Assembly: GCA_029834535.1 (NCBI GenBank)
Contig: JAQMWT010000072.1
Location: 1 to 38,302, forward strand
From: Chrysophaeum taylorii
Lineage: Eukaryota; Sar; Pelagophyceae; Pelagomonadales; Pelagomonadaceae
Length of the DNA: 38,302 nt
Reading direction: 5' to 3'
Shown: positions 9,901 through 17,933 of the stretch, one piece after another
Position numbering within the stretch: the stretch's first letter is position 1
Layout of the letters: the number at the start of each line of letters is the position of its first letter
Notes under the pieces: generated by a model
What the model was told of the DNA's origin: nothing
Database searches by the model: none
Seen by the model: only the letters and a program-made list of their open reading frames with translations
Translations under genes and position numbers: made by a program

Positions 9901-10351
9901 GGGAGAGCGCATCCGACAACGAACTTGGTGATCGTCGCGGTGATGCGCTGTGCACGCGCGTCGCCACAACGGTCAAAGCAGCCAGTGACCCGGGCCTACT
10001 TACTCTTACTACTCGCGGCTGGCTCGGACTCGGCTGTTCGCTTAGAGGGGATCGATTCAGACATGGCGCTCGTCACCAGTTCCGTGGCCCTGTTCTCCAT
10101 AGTGCTCGAAAAGGCCCGCGTCCTCGTCGTTTTGGTGGACTTGGCGACGGCGATTTTGACCTCATCAGTAGTAAACTTGCACCCAAGCCAATATGATCCG
10201 CCCAGTACGACGCCGTCCATGTTTGCGTCTCCTTCGAATAGGTGCAGCCATGCGCCGCACAAGAATACGTCGTTTGATTCTCGGAATTAGTAGGTCCCTT
10301 GACGACGTAGTCCGCGACGATGCTCTTCTTGCGACCAACCTTCGGCGCCAT
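9885..10351 (-). pseudogene. hAT transposase N-terminal (BED finger) region
   Basis: From the ATG at 10351 the frame reads MAPKVGRKKSIVADYVVKG, then a BED-like finger with CAAHGCTYS, WTASYWADHI. After one missing base the next frame continues CKFTTDEVKIAVAKS. This segment ends at a perfect GTAAGT donor near 10000, and a CAG acceptor at 9948-9950 opens KFVVGCALPFSIAAG, the standard post-BED motif. The finger would bind the element ends. One frameshift breaks it here and the catalytic core that should follow is gone. The splice sites are inferred from sequence only. Confidence 0.6.
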
Positions 10352-10516
10352 CGACGCAGCCGCCTCTCAAAAGTACTGGACAACCAAGTACTGACGCTCT
10401 GAGAGGGTTTTCAAAGCGAAAATTGAAAAAATACAAACGAAGCGATATAATATTAAAATAATACCGGTATAAAACGAAATTATATTTTGACCCATTATAA
10501 AAAACGTTTTAAGCTG

Positions 10517-10721
10517 TTCAATAGTGTCATAGGATCCTAGGATTCTCTACAAAGTAAACCAACACCTTATTTCAACGGAAATATTTTTTTCGTGTTCATT
10601 AAACCTTACCCTTATGCGTCGTCGATAGAAGTGTTTCCGTGCATCATCTTATTATCGGTTGCTCCAACATCATCAAATGTGAGAACCCAACAGACTTAGT
10701 ACTCCCCACTACTAGTCACTT
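10517..10721. other. AT-rich flank, no gene
   Basis: This is AT-rich sequence just outside the hAT right end. It holds no frame worth calling. Confidence 0.4.
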
Positions 10722-11528
10722 CTTTCGGTTCTTGCCGAGAGTAACCATGAGGTGGTCGCGCGCCACAGCCCCAAACGAGGGGTTCGATCGTCCCGACGGG
10801 GTCGCGGGGTTCCCCGCAGTACAGGTGGAGTGGGTTGCGGAAGCATATGCATGACCCGCGCCGAATACCTGATCGCTCGGAATATTTTCGGGTCCCGTAT
10901 CGAGATGGTGGCCATCGTCATAATTCTCGAAACCGGGGAGGCAGCTAGTCAAGACGGCCATGGCTACCGCACGATGCGCCGTTGGTGCCAAGGGCACCAC
11001 AATCACCGGTCGAGGACCAACCGACAAATCGACACTGGGGTTAGCGTCGGATCCCGTCGAGGTACTTCTCGAGCCGTACGCCCGCGCTCCGACAGCTCAA
11101 GTTCCGAGCTGGGTTTGCGAAGCCGACGACGACGACGACGTACCGATTGACCGTCATATCGTCCGTGTCATTTCTAGTTAACATACTAATGAACCCTACC
11201 TCTAACACGACGACCTCCTCCCGACACCCCCGCACACGAATTCGAGGGGGCATCGACGATCCTCGTGGATGCCATTGGTGAAGGCTACCTTGGATGGGAG
11301 CGTCTCAATAGAACCCCGCAAATAGAAAGATTCAAGTTGTCGACCCATAACGAGACTCCCATCACCCTCTTCGGAGCTTTTCGTCGAGTCCCTATCGCCC
11401 ACGTCTAGCGAATGCCTGATCTCCCAGCTCCTTGTCGATCGTCGAAAAAAGTGGCCAGCCTCGAAGGCTGCAGACGAGTGTTCGGCGGCCGAATGAGAAT
11501 GAAGGGCTTGACCCAGGCGCCGCCACAA
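10722..11528 (-). CDS. Candidate two-exon hypothetical gene
   Basis: Two protein-like frames lie on the minus strand, divergent from eS28. The upstream frame (about 11202-11528) reads GRQLESFYLRGSIETLP and FTNGIHEDRRCPLEFVCGG. The downstream frame (about 10722-11085) is open for about 120 residues with GPRPVIVVPLAP, LTSCLPGFENYDDGHHLD and a basic C-terminus GKNRKK. Stops between them require an intron whose exact sites I cannot fix. No family is recognised and the start codon is unclear. Both frames reappear, heavily corrupted, in the right arm of the inverted repeat. Confidence 0.3.
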
Positions 11529-11666
11529 ATTTCGAGCAGCTAAAATTTTCGGCGTTCTCGCCAGCTTGACGTGGCGGTCGTGGTTTAATTTGCGTTCGAA
11601 ACGGTAACCCTTAGCCAGCCGCGTTCGCCAGATTTTGAGACAAGACGTCGCCGAGCAAGTAGAAGC

Positions 11667-11867
11667 ATGGACACCGCACCCATAAAGCTGGCGAAGATCA
11701 ACAAGGTGTTGGGTCGCACAGGGAACACGGGGAACGTGACGCAGGTGCGCGTCGAGTTTATCGATGATCCAAACCGCTCCATTATCCGCAACGTCAAAGG
11801 CCCCGTGCGTGAGGGCGACATCCTGTGCCTTCTCGAATGGGAACGCGAGGCGCGCCGCTTGAGGTAA
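11667..11867 (+). CDS. RPS28: 40S ribosomal protein eS28
   Basis: The 66-residue protein matches eS28 over its whole length. It starts [19 protein letters not shown], continues [20 protein letters not shown] and [13 protein letters not shown], and ends in the diagnostic [13 protein letters not shown] tail (here WEREARRLR). It is a small-subunit head protein near the mRNA exit channel, made in the cytosol. The length is close to the human protein (69 residues), with three residues missing near the N-terminus. The gene is a single exon with ATG at 11667. An identical protein is encoded in the right arm (34174-34374), so the locus carries two intact copies. Confidence 0.97.
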   Translation: MDTAPIKLAKINKVLGRTGNTGNVTQVRVEFIDDPNRSIIRNVKGPVREGDILCLLEWEREARRLR

Positions 11868-12266
11868 ACGCGCGTCGATCGCGCACGCAAGTCTACTTAA
11901 GCGATTATCTTTACGTCACTCGCTCACCATACCACTCGAGCTCACGTTGACGCGCGTTGTGTCTCGGGTTCTCGGCAAACAAGTTCGGAGCAGGAAGACG
12001 TTGTTGTTGCTGGTGCTGCTTAGGGGGATCGGTGCCGGCCACACACGCCGAATTGTTCCTGTGGTGTAAACGTGCCGTATGTTTACAGTCATAGTCAGTG
12101 ACACGCGTGTGGGGTGGTGTCTCCGTCCCTTCGTGAGACTTTATGAAATACAGCGCATGCGTCTTGTGGTACGACGACCTCGGACAGTCGTACTCAGAAG
12201 GGTGTTGTTGACACGCCCCCGCCGCGCCGATAGGGGGACCACCGCGCTACACCCCAACGTAAATTA
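11868..12266. other. Intergenic, 3' flanks of eS28 and the SR gene
   Basis: The convergent 3' ends of eS28 (plus) and the SR-type gene (minus) face this stretch. No frame has recognisable content. It is repeated nearly unchanged in the right arm at about 33790-34170. Confidence 0.5.
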
Positions 12267-12757
12267 TTACTGCTCGATTACTGGGACGGGGTTGTGTCTT
12301 GCGTACTCGGCGAAGTCACCACCGGGGATGTTGTAGAGATCAGCGAGGAGAGCGTCGACCTCGGCGAGCGTGGCCTGGGCCTTGGCAATAGCCTGTTCGG
12401 TGGCCTCCTCGCGCGTTATGGAAGGTTCGAGCGGCGCCACGCGGACAGTAGCGAGGCCGGGGGGGGGCGGCTCGTCATTTTCCTCAACGGGAGCCGACGG
12501 CGGCGGAAGGCTGACAGAAAGCGCCTTACCATCGGCGTCGATCTCGCCCGCATACATGCGAGCGCGCGCGCCTGCGCGTTTGTTGCGGGTAACAACGACG
12601 GCAAATAGGACGACGCACGCGCGAAGCTCGTCGGTCGGTCGGGTGAGCGGCTGCGCCGTCGACGGCGATCCGGAGATCGGCTCCTTGAGCGACGTCGCCG
12701 GCGCTCGGGGGACCTTTGTCGACGGCCATCCGGGGACTGGCGCCGGCGGCGTCTCAT
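12267..12757 (-). CDS. Small SR-type (arginine/serine-rich) protein, two exons
   Basis: Exon 1 runs from the ATG at 12757 to 12619 and encodes an RS-rich head ([20 protein letters not shown]). A 47-nt intron at 12618-12572 (GTGCGT...CGCAG) is followed by exon 2, 12571-12267, ending NPVPVIEQ. The product is 147 residues: 46 RS-type residues, a proline/acid linker ([11 protein letters not shown]) and a helical C-terminus ([20 protein letters not shown]). RS domains normally act in pre-mRNA splicing in the nucleus; that role is inferred from composition. No RRM is present. The gene is divergent from the DnaJ gene with 80 bases between start codons, so they probably share a promoter. Confidence 0.65.
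12572..12618 (-). other. 47-nt spliceosomal intron in the SR-type gene
   Basis: It starts GTGCGTC and ends CGCGCAG on the minus strand. Removing it joins the RS-rich frame to the acidic/helical frame in phase. Without splicing, the RS frame would run into unrelated low-quality sequence. Its length matches other introns inferred in this window. Confidence 0.6.
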
Positions 12758-12837
12758 TTCGTCCCTCAACGGACGTTTTAACGAACTTTTGTATCTCAAC
12801 GGAACTGCTTCGAGCGAACATTCGTCAGGAAAACCGA
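12758..12837. promoter_or_regulatory. Bidirectional promoter between SR-type and DnaJ genes
   Basis: Only 80 bases separate the two divergent start codons, so core promoter elements for both genes must lie here or within the transcribed parts. I see no TATA box. Confidence 0.4.
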
Positions 12838-13440
12838 ATGGACCACTACGAAGTGCTGGGTGTGTCCGCGGGATGCTCGGACGCCGAGATCAAAAAAGCA
12901 TACCGACGGCTCGCGCTGAAAGAGCATCCAGACAAGGGCGGCGATCCGGAACGCTTTAAGCGGATTTCGGAAGCATACGCTGTTTTGAGCGATCCGCAGC
13001 AGCGCCAAGCATACGATCGAGGCGCCGACGCGCACTTCGACGTCGACGAGTTCGACATCTTTTCGAGGTTTTTCGGAGGCCGGGACCCGTTCGCCGTCTT
13101 CGACGATCCCTTCTTTGGGGGGCGGCGCGCCGGCGCCTTCGGGGGTAGCCCCTTTGGCGCGGCCTTTGGGCGGGACCCGTTCGGCGATCCGTTTGGCGGC
13201 GGCAGCGCCTTCTCGATGAGCTCATCCTTTGGAGGCCCGGGTATGATGAGCACCTCGACCTCCACGACCACCGTCATCAAGAACGGGAAACGCGTCACCA
13301 AAACTACGAAGACGGTCCGCCATCCAGACGGACGCGTCGAGACCGAAACCCACGAAGATACCGGCGACGACACCCGATTTCTCGACGGCCGCCAGGACCG
13401 CTTCCTCGAATCACCCTCTTTCCGCCGAATCGCCTTTTGA
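12838..13440 (+). CDS. DnaJ (Hsp40) co-chaperone, DNAJB6-like
   Basis: The 200-residue protein begins [20 protein letters not shown] and has the catalytic HPD tripeptide in [12 protein letters not shown], followed by [20 protein letters not shown]. That is a complete J domain at residues 1-66. Next is a G/F-rich region ([24 protein letters not shown]), a serine-rich stretch (FSMSSSFGG) and a segment with [10 protein letters not shown] and [13 protein letters not shown], the arrangement of DNAJB2/B6/B8-type class B proteins. It would stimulate Hsp70 ATPase activity and bind misfolded clients. There is no zinc finger. The ATG at 12838 opens the J domain directly. A copy with small indels lies at 32611-33207. 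Confidence 0.93.
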   Translation: MDHYEVLGVSAGCSDAEIKKAYRRLALKEHPDKGGDPERFKRISEAYAVLSDPQQRQAYDRGADAHFDVDEFDIFSRFFGGRDPFAVFDDPFFGGRRAGAFGGSPFGAAFGRDPFGDPFGGGSAFSMSSSFGGPGMMSTSTSTTTVIKNGKRVTKTTKTVRHPDGRVETETHEDTGDDTRFLDGRQDRFLESPSFRRIAF

Positions 13441-14335
13441 ACAACAAGCAAACCACCCTGCAACGTGCCTCGCGCGTCGATGAAACTGAAGTGTAAACCC
13501 CGGGGAGGGAGGGGTCCCATCCTCCCTTTCGCACGAAATAATACTAAGGTTGTTGTTGTTGCTGTTGTTGTTCAACATCCTTTTTATGCCGATAAGTACA
13601 GCGCCCCTTTGCAATCCAAGGTCGAGGGTGGAATCCGCGACTTGCGTCGCGATCACCGCGGGGTCGGCCTTTCGGACGCTCTTCGCGGTCACAACTGCGG
13701 TCCGAGGAACCGCAGAACCTCGCCGGCCAGCCGCGGGCGTTTGGTTGTGGGTGTCCAGATACCTCGGCGCAAACAACGCCGTTCGGGCTTTCTCTCTCTT
13801 TGCTGCGATGCGAGGAAAGGACGTCATCATAGCATATGCTCATTTCCCCGCCGCCGTGGGCTCGCTGTCGCGCCACTCTCGGCACTGGCTGGATACACTC
13901 GCACGACATCGTAAACACTCACACGGTGTAGGCCGTGGCGACGGACGGCACCCAGGCATCAACTTCAACGCCATATCGCGGCGTGTTTGGGCGGCGTCAG
14001 CGCTCAGAACCATGCCAGGCGTTGTGCGTCAATCAACCTTAGGTGTTTTTTTTCGACTCTTCAATGCCATCCTTACCATCACGAGGTCCGTGCTGAGCGC
14101 CTACGGCTGGTTGGGCCTTTGCAACACGGGGTGCGATTGCCGACGCAGCACACACGCGCCGCTTGCTTGCTTGATAAGGGCGTCGCGTCGTCGACCACCT
14201 CCAAGGCAGCAGCAGATCGGCTCGGTCTCCACCGTGACGCAGTTCGAGATTCGCAGGCACACAACACGTGGGAGTTTCCACTTGATGTTCGGGGCAGCCC
14301 CCCGCTTGCACTCCCCCCGCCGCAAGAAAAAATCA
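13441..14335. other. Intergenic region upstream of the SDR gene
   Basis: About 900 bases have no supported gene. A gttgttgttgctgttgttgtt microsatellite lies at about 13550-13573. The long frame that runs through this region into the SDR gene has no recognisable content before the SDR signal peptide. It is repeated in the right arm at about 31731-32610 with small deletions. Confidence 0.5.
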
Positions 14336-15260
14336 ATGCGATTCGTGGTGGTGTTTTTCTTGTTGTTATCGTCGTGCTTCGCCGCGGAGAGCCCGCGGTG
14401 GTCGCTCCGGAACAAGCGAGCGCTGGTGACCGGGGGAACCAAGGGCATCGGGCTCGGGGTTGTGGAGGCGCTGGTCGCAGCAGGATGTCGAGTTCACACC
14501 TGCTCGCGCGACGGCGAGGAGGTCGCCGGAGTGTGCGGTGGCGCCGTGAGCGGTTCGGTGTGCGACGTGTCGGACCGCGAGGCGTGCGAGGCGTTGGTTT
14601 TCGAGGCCGTCGCAGCGATGGGCGGCCTGGACATTCTCGTCAACAACGTTGGGACGAACGTTCGAAAGGCGAGCGTCGACTTTAGCCAGGCCGACGTCGA
14701 CAAAATCCTCGCCACAAACCTCTTGTCCTGCTGGCACTTGTCGGTAATATGCCACCCTCACCTCAAGCGTGCCGCCGCGGAGACGGGTGACGCGTCGATC
14801 GTTCAGATATCGAGCGTAGCTGGAGTCGTCGCGATGCGGAGCGGCGCGCTCTACGGCCTCACCAAGGGCGCTATGAACCAACTCGCGAGAAATCTCGCCT
14901 GCGAGTGGGCCGCGGACGGCATTCGCGTCAACGCCGTCGCCCCCTGGTACATAAACACGCCGCTCGCGGAGCCCGTCCTCGCAGATCCGACGTACCGGAA
15001 CAAGGTATTAAACCGTACCCCGGCCGGTCGCGTCGGCAGGGTCGAGGAGGTCGCCGACGTCGTCGCCTTTCTCTGCATGCCGGCCGCCTCCTATGTTTCG
15101 GGACAGACCATCTGCGTCGACGGTGGCTTTACGGTGCGATTTCGTCGTCGTCGTCGTCAAAGTCGTTTAACCGTTCGACGGCCGTCCCCAGGTCAACGGA
15201 TTCGGCTACACCGAGGACAAGCTCCCCACGCAATCGTCGTCGTCGTCGTCGTCGTCATAG
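14336..15260 (+). CDS. Short-chain dehydrogenase/reductase, tropinone-reductase-like, with signal peptide
   Basis: The ATG at 14336 opens a signal peptide ([18 protein letters not shown]). The Rossmann motif is TGGTKGIG, followed by [11 protein letters not shown] (the NNAG-type block), [13 protein letters not shown] (catalytic serine), YGLTKGAM (catalytic Y...K) and [14 protein letters not shown]. This is the tropinone-reductase-like SDR arrangement using NAD(P)H. Exon 1 ends at 15133 after CVDGGFT. A 58-nt intron (15134-15191) is removed and exon 2 gives [14 protein letters not shown] plus eight serines, then TAG at 15258-15260. The predicted length is 288 residues. The GGFTVNGF ending typical of the family supports the splice. 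An AATAAA follows at about 15278. The substrate is unknown; the protein would enter the secretory path or plastid. Confidence 0.9.
15134..15191 (+). other. 58-nt intron in the SDR gene
   Basis: It starts GTGCGATTTCG and ends CGTCCCCAG. Splicing restores the conserved SDR ending GGFT-VNGF. The unspliced frame gives an arginine run instead. Confidence 0.8.
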
Positions 15261-15316
15261 TAGTAGTGCTGGACTTAAATAAAGAAGAAGAAGAAGAAGA
15301 AGAAGAAGACTTAATT
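15234..15316 (+). repeat. TCG and GAA trinucleotide runs at the SDR 3' end
   Basis: Seven TCG codons and one TCA encode the C-terminal polyserine. A gaagaagaagaagaagaagaag run at about 15284-15310 lies in the 3' flank. Similar purine trinucleotide runs occur at 27488-27506 between the ankyrin and acidic genes. Confidence 0.8.
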
Positions 15317-15404
15317 AGATATGTGTGGCCAAAAGCAGAATTAATAACTGATTATTACTCCTCTCAAAAATAGAGAGGGCGCGCGTCCCGCGCGCTCCTC
15401 GATC

Positions 15405-17897
15405 CTACATCATCATCACGTCCTCAAGAGGCTCGTGGGAGGAGTTCGTCGGAACGAAGGAGAGCAGGAGAGAGGTCGAGGTCGATTTCAGCTTCTTTTT
15501 GATGGCGGGCGGACTTTGCTTCTTCTTGGCGGGCTTTTGGAGGGGCTGGGAGGGCGCGCGCTTTAGCGACGGGGGTGCCCCCATCGCCGAAGCAGTCGCC
15601 GGCTCCTCGGCAGCAGTAGTCATCATCATCATCATCATCGCGGATGGCGGGGTCCCGGTCCGGAGCGTCGTCGCAGCTTGAAGTGCCTGCGCCGTGGCCA
15701 CCGAGGAGACGGAACGTCCGCCGTGGCGAGCGGAGGCCATGGCGAGCTTGATCTTGCGCTTGACGTAGGCGTCCTGTTTGTCGAGATCGCCGTCGATGAG
15801 TTCCCACTCGAAGGAAGGGACGCGAGATACGCCCCAGCCGAGTGCCTTCAAGAGTCTGGACTTGAGTCGGGTCTGGGCGTTCAAGACGCGTTGGGTGCTC
15901 CTGAGGTAATGGGTCGGTCCGTCGACCTCGATCGCGCAGAGCGTGTCGGGCTGGGCCATGTCGAGCGAGAGGCCGTCGGCGGTGAGGTGCTCGAAGTTGT
16001 AGTTCCAGCGTATTCGGTCGAGGACCTCGGCGACGTCTTGCTGGAAGCGCGAGGGCCTCGGCTCGGAGCATTTGTAGGCGTCGAGAAGGGTAGCGCGGAA
16101 GTCGTCGAGGGGCCACGCGATATCGGGGGGGAACGAGAGGCGGCAGTGGAGGAGGACGAGGTGGAGCTGGGAGAGATTTCGGTCGACGAATGTTTTGAGT
16201 TTCTTGACCGCCGTCGCCTGGATGTTTTTGAGAAAGGCCGGGTCCGTCGTCCAGTCGGCGCTCGCGAAGGCCCAGGCCATGTTGGCGAGGTCGGCGGGCG
16301 CGAAATCGTCGAGCTTTTTCCCGGCTTCGGAAGCGATGGCGTCGAAGAGGTCGGGCGCCGAAACGACAGCCATCGAAAAGGCCCAGGCCGTGCTGGAGAG
16401 GTAGGATGTGTCGAACTCGAAGAGACGCGTTTTCACGGCGGCGGCAATTATCTGGAAGAGGTCGGGAGCCTCGACGCCGGCCGTCGCGAACGACCACGCG
16501 ACGTTCGAGAGGACCTTCGCGTCCAGGGAGGGGACTCTACTCGGGGCGACTTCGGCGATCGCGCGAAATAATCGCGGGGCCTCGACGCCCGCCGTCGCAA
16601 AGGCCCAGGCGATCGTCGTGAGCTGCGAGGTCAAGAAGGCGTCGAGCCGTTTCGCGCGGATCACCTTCGCCAGGACGTGATAGAGGCGCGGGGCGGGGTA
16701 ATTCGACTTCGCAAAGGCCCAGGCCGTGTTCGCGAGGTCTTGGGTGTTGAAATCAGAGAGTCGCGGGGTCGCCACGGCGGCGATCCTATCAAACACGCGC
16801 GGGGCCGTGCGATTGGCTTTCGCGAAGGCCCAGGCCGTGTTCGCGAGGTCTCGCTCGTTGAAGTCGCGGACCCTCGCGACGACGAAGGGTTCGACTTCCT
16901 GGAAGAAGCGCGGCGCGCCTCCGACCTTGGCAAAAGCCCACGCGGTGATCGCCACGTGAGGTGGCCGACAGAGGGCGTGGGTGACAACAACACAGCTCGC
17001 CGCGTCCGCGATCGCGGCGAAGAGGCGAGGCGCTCTGACGGAAGCCGTCGCGAACGCCCACGAGATGTTCGCGACTTCCTGTGGTTTGAAGTCTCGGATC
17101 CGGGCGATCGCCGATTCGGCGATGCAACCAAACAACTGCCGCACCTCGATCCCTGCCTTGGCGAAAGCCCACGCGAGATTCGCGAGGTGCTGCGGCTCGA
17201 ACGAGGCGAGCGAACCGGCGGCGGCCGCGTCGTCGGCGATATCGCCGAACAAACGAGGCGCTTCCACCCCCAGCTTCGCGAAGGCCCAGGCCGCGTTCGT
17301 CAGGTCCTGCGGCGTCCTTTTTGATTTGCGGGGAAAGGCGTCCGCGACGGCCATGAAGAACAAAGGAGCCCGCAGGCCGGCCTTGGCGTACGCCCACGTC
17401 GAGTTCGCGAGACTCGGCGCGGTCATGTCGTCGACCAGCGGAACTGCGAGCTCGGCGGCCGCCGTAAACAACGATTCGGGAAACCGACCCGCGCAGGCGA
17501 ACGCCCAGATCGTCGTCGCGAGCTCCTGGGCGTCGAACTGCGACAGTTCGCGAGAATCGACGACGACGTCGAAGAGTCTCCGGGCGTCTTCGTTAACTTC
17601 AATATTGAACTTGGCGAACGAGGCCCACGTCGTCGCGAGGTCCTGGGGGTTGAACTCGCGGATCCGCCGACGACACGCCCTCGCGAGCGCCTTGGCGCGC
17701 TCGTCGTCCCGGAGGAGGAGGAGGTGAGGGCCGCCGCTTCCCCCAAATGCCTTCGCCATGCGGCTCGCGGCGTTGGCGAGATTCCGCGTGTTGAACCGCG
17801 ACCCCTCCGCCGCGAACAGCGAGAGCACCGACTCGCCATCCGACGAATTCGAGATAGCCTTCCCCCACTCGATCTGCTGCCACAGAGGGGCCTCCAT
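15405..17897 (-). CDS. RAP-domain protein with 13 AWAFAK-type helical repeats
   Basis: The 830-residue single-exon frame starts with ATG at 17897. I count thirteen repeats of about 35-38 residues built on LANTAWAFAKA from about residue 80 to 530, a helical-hairpin solenoid of the octotricopeptide-like type common in algae and alveolates. The RAP domain follows at about 640-710: CAIEVDGPTHYLR, LKSRLLKALGWGVSRVPSFEW. The C-terminus is lysine/serine-rich with a methionine run. RAP proteins bind organelle RNA and act in processing or translation; a plastid or mitochondrial role is inferred. No clear targeting peptide is seen. The PDE gene lies 36 bases upstream on the same strand. The large inverted repeat begins inside this gene, duplicating only its C-terminal part. 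Confidence 0.92.
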   Translation of the reverse strand: MEAPLWQQIEWGKAISNSSDGESVLSLFAAEGSRFNTRNLANAASRMAKAFGGSGGPHLLLLRDDERAKALARACRRRIREFNPQDLATTWASFAKFNIEVNEDARRLFDVVVDSRELSQFDAQELATTIWAFACAGRFPESLFTAAAELAVPLVDDMTAPSLANSTWAYAKAGLRAPLFFMAVADAFPRKSKRTPQDLTNAAWAFAKLGVEAPRLFGDIADDAAAAGSLASFEPQHLANLAWAFAKAGIEVRQLFGCIAESAIARIRDFKPQEVANISWAFATASVRAPRLFAAIADAASCVVVTHALCRPPHVAITAWAFAKVGGAPRFFQEVEPFVVARVRDFNERDLANTAWAFAKANRTAPRVFDRIAAVATPRLSDFNTQDLANTAWAFAKSNYPAPRLYHVLAKVIRAKRLDAFLTSQLTTIAWAFATAGVEAPRLFRAIAEVAPSRVPSLDAKVLSNVAWSFATAGVEAPDLFQIIAAAVKTRLFEFDTSYLSSTAWAFSMAVVSAPDLFDAIASEAGKKLDDFAPADLANMAWAFASADWTTDPAFLKNIQATAVKKLKTFVDRNLSQLHLVLLHCRLSFPPDIAWPLDDFRATLLDAYKCSEPRPSRFQQDVAEVLDRIRWNYNFEHLTADGLSLDMAQPDTLCAIEVDGPTHYLRSTQRVLNAQTRLKSRLLKALGWGVSRVPSFEWELIDGDLDKQDAYVKRKIKLAMASARHGGRSVSSVATAQALQAATTLRTGTPPSAMMMMMMTTAAEEPATASAMGAPPSLKRAPSQPLQKPAKKKQSPPAIKKKLKSTSTSLLLSFVPTNSSHEPLEDVMMM

Positions 17898-17933
17898 TGG
17901 TCGGTCGGTCTCTCTCTCTCTCTCCCTTCTTCT

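Larger units (their letters stand above)
9055..10516 (-). mobile_element. hAT-type DNA transposon with internal deletion
   Basis: The element is bounded by imperfect terminal inverted repeats. Reading inward, both ends start cagc, then share a caaaaatataat/caaaatataat block, then ttcgttttata followed by a tattat-rich tract (9055-9121 and the complement of 10439-10516). Between them the minus strand encodes a BED-finger segment and the hAT C-terminal dimerisation region, but the central DDE catalytic domain has no room and is absent. No 8-bp target duplication is clear, so the exact ends are uncertain. A second copy lies in the right arm of the large inverted repeat. Confidence 0.65.
8322..16939. 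repeat. Left arm of giant inverted repeat
   Basis: This is the partner of 29144-38302 in opposite orientation, with a 12.2 kb spacer between the arms. The inner edge lies inside the RAP gene. Identity becomes patchy between 16840 and 16939. The outer edge is unknown because the right copy reaches the end of the window. Confidence 0.95.

Noticed and set aside
9215..9931. A 238-residue plus-strand frame over the hAT element
   Set aside because: It is the antisense shadow of the transposase C-terminal frame. It has no recognisable motif, and the minus strand has clear hAT signatures.
10740..10815. A possible tRNA with a ggttcgatcg T-loop-like string
   Set aside because: The B-box does not match GTTCGANNCC and no cloverleaf stems pair around it.
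12370..12837. An N-terminal extension of the DnaJ protein by 156 residues
   Set aside because: The extension is antisense to the RS-rich exon of the SR gene; J-domain proteins of this class start directly at the [12 protein letters not shown] sequence.
13550..14335. A long plus-strand frame continuous with the SDR gene, giving a 607-residue protein
   Set aside because: The first 262 residues have no family features, and the ATG at 14336 opens a clean signal peptide. The extension is chance read-through in GC-rich sequence.
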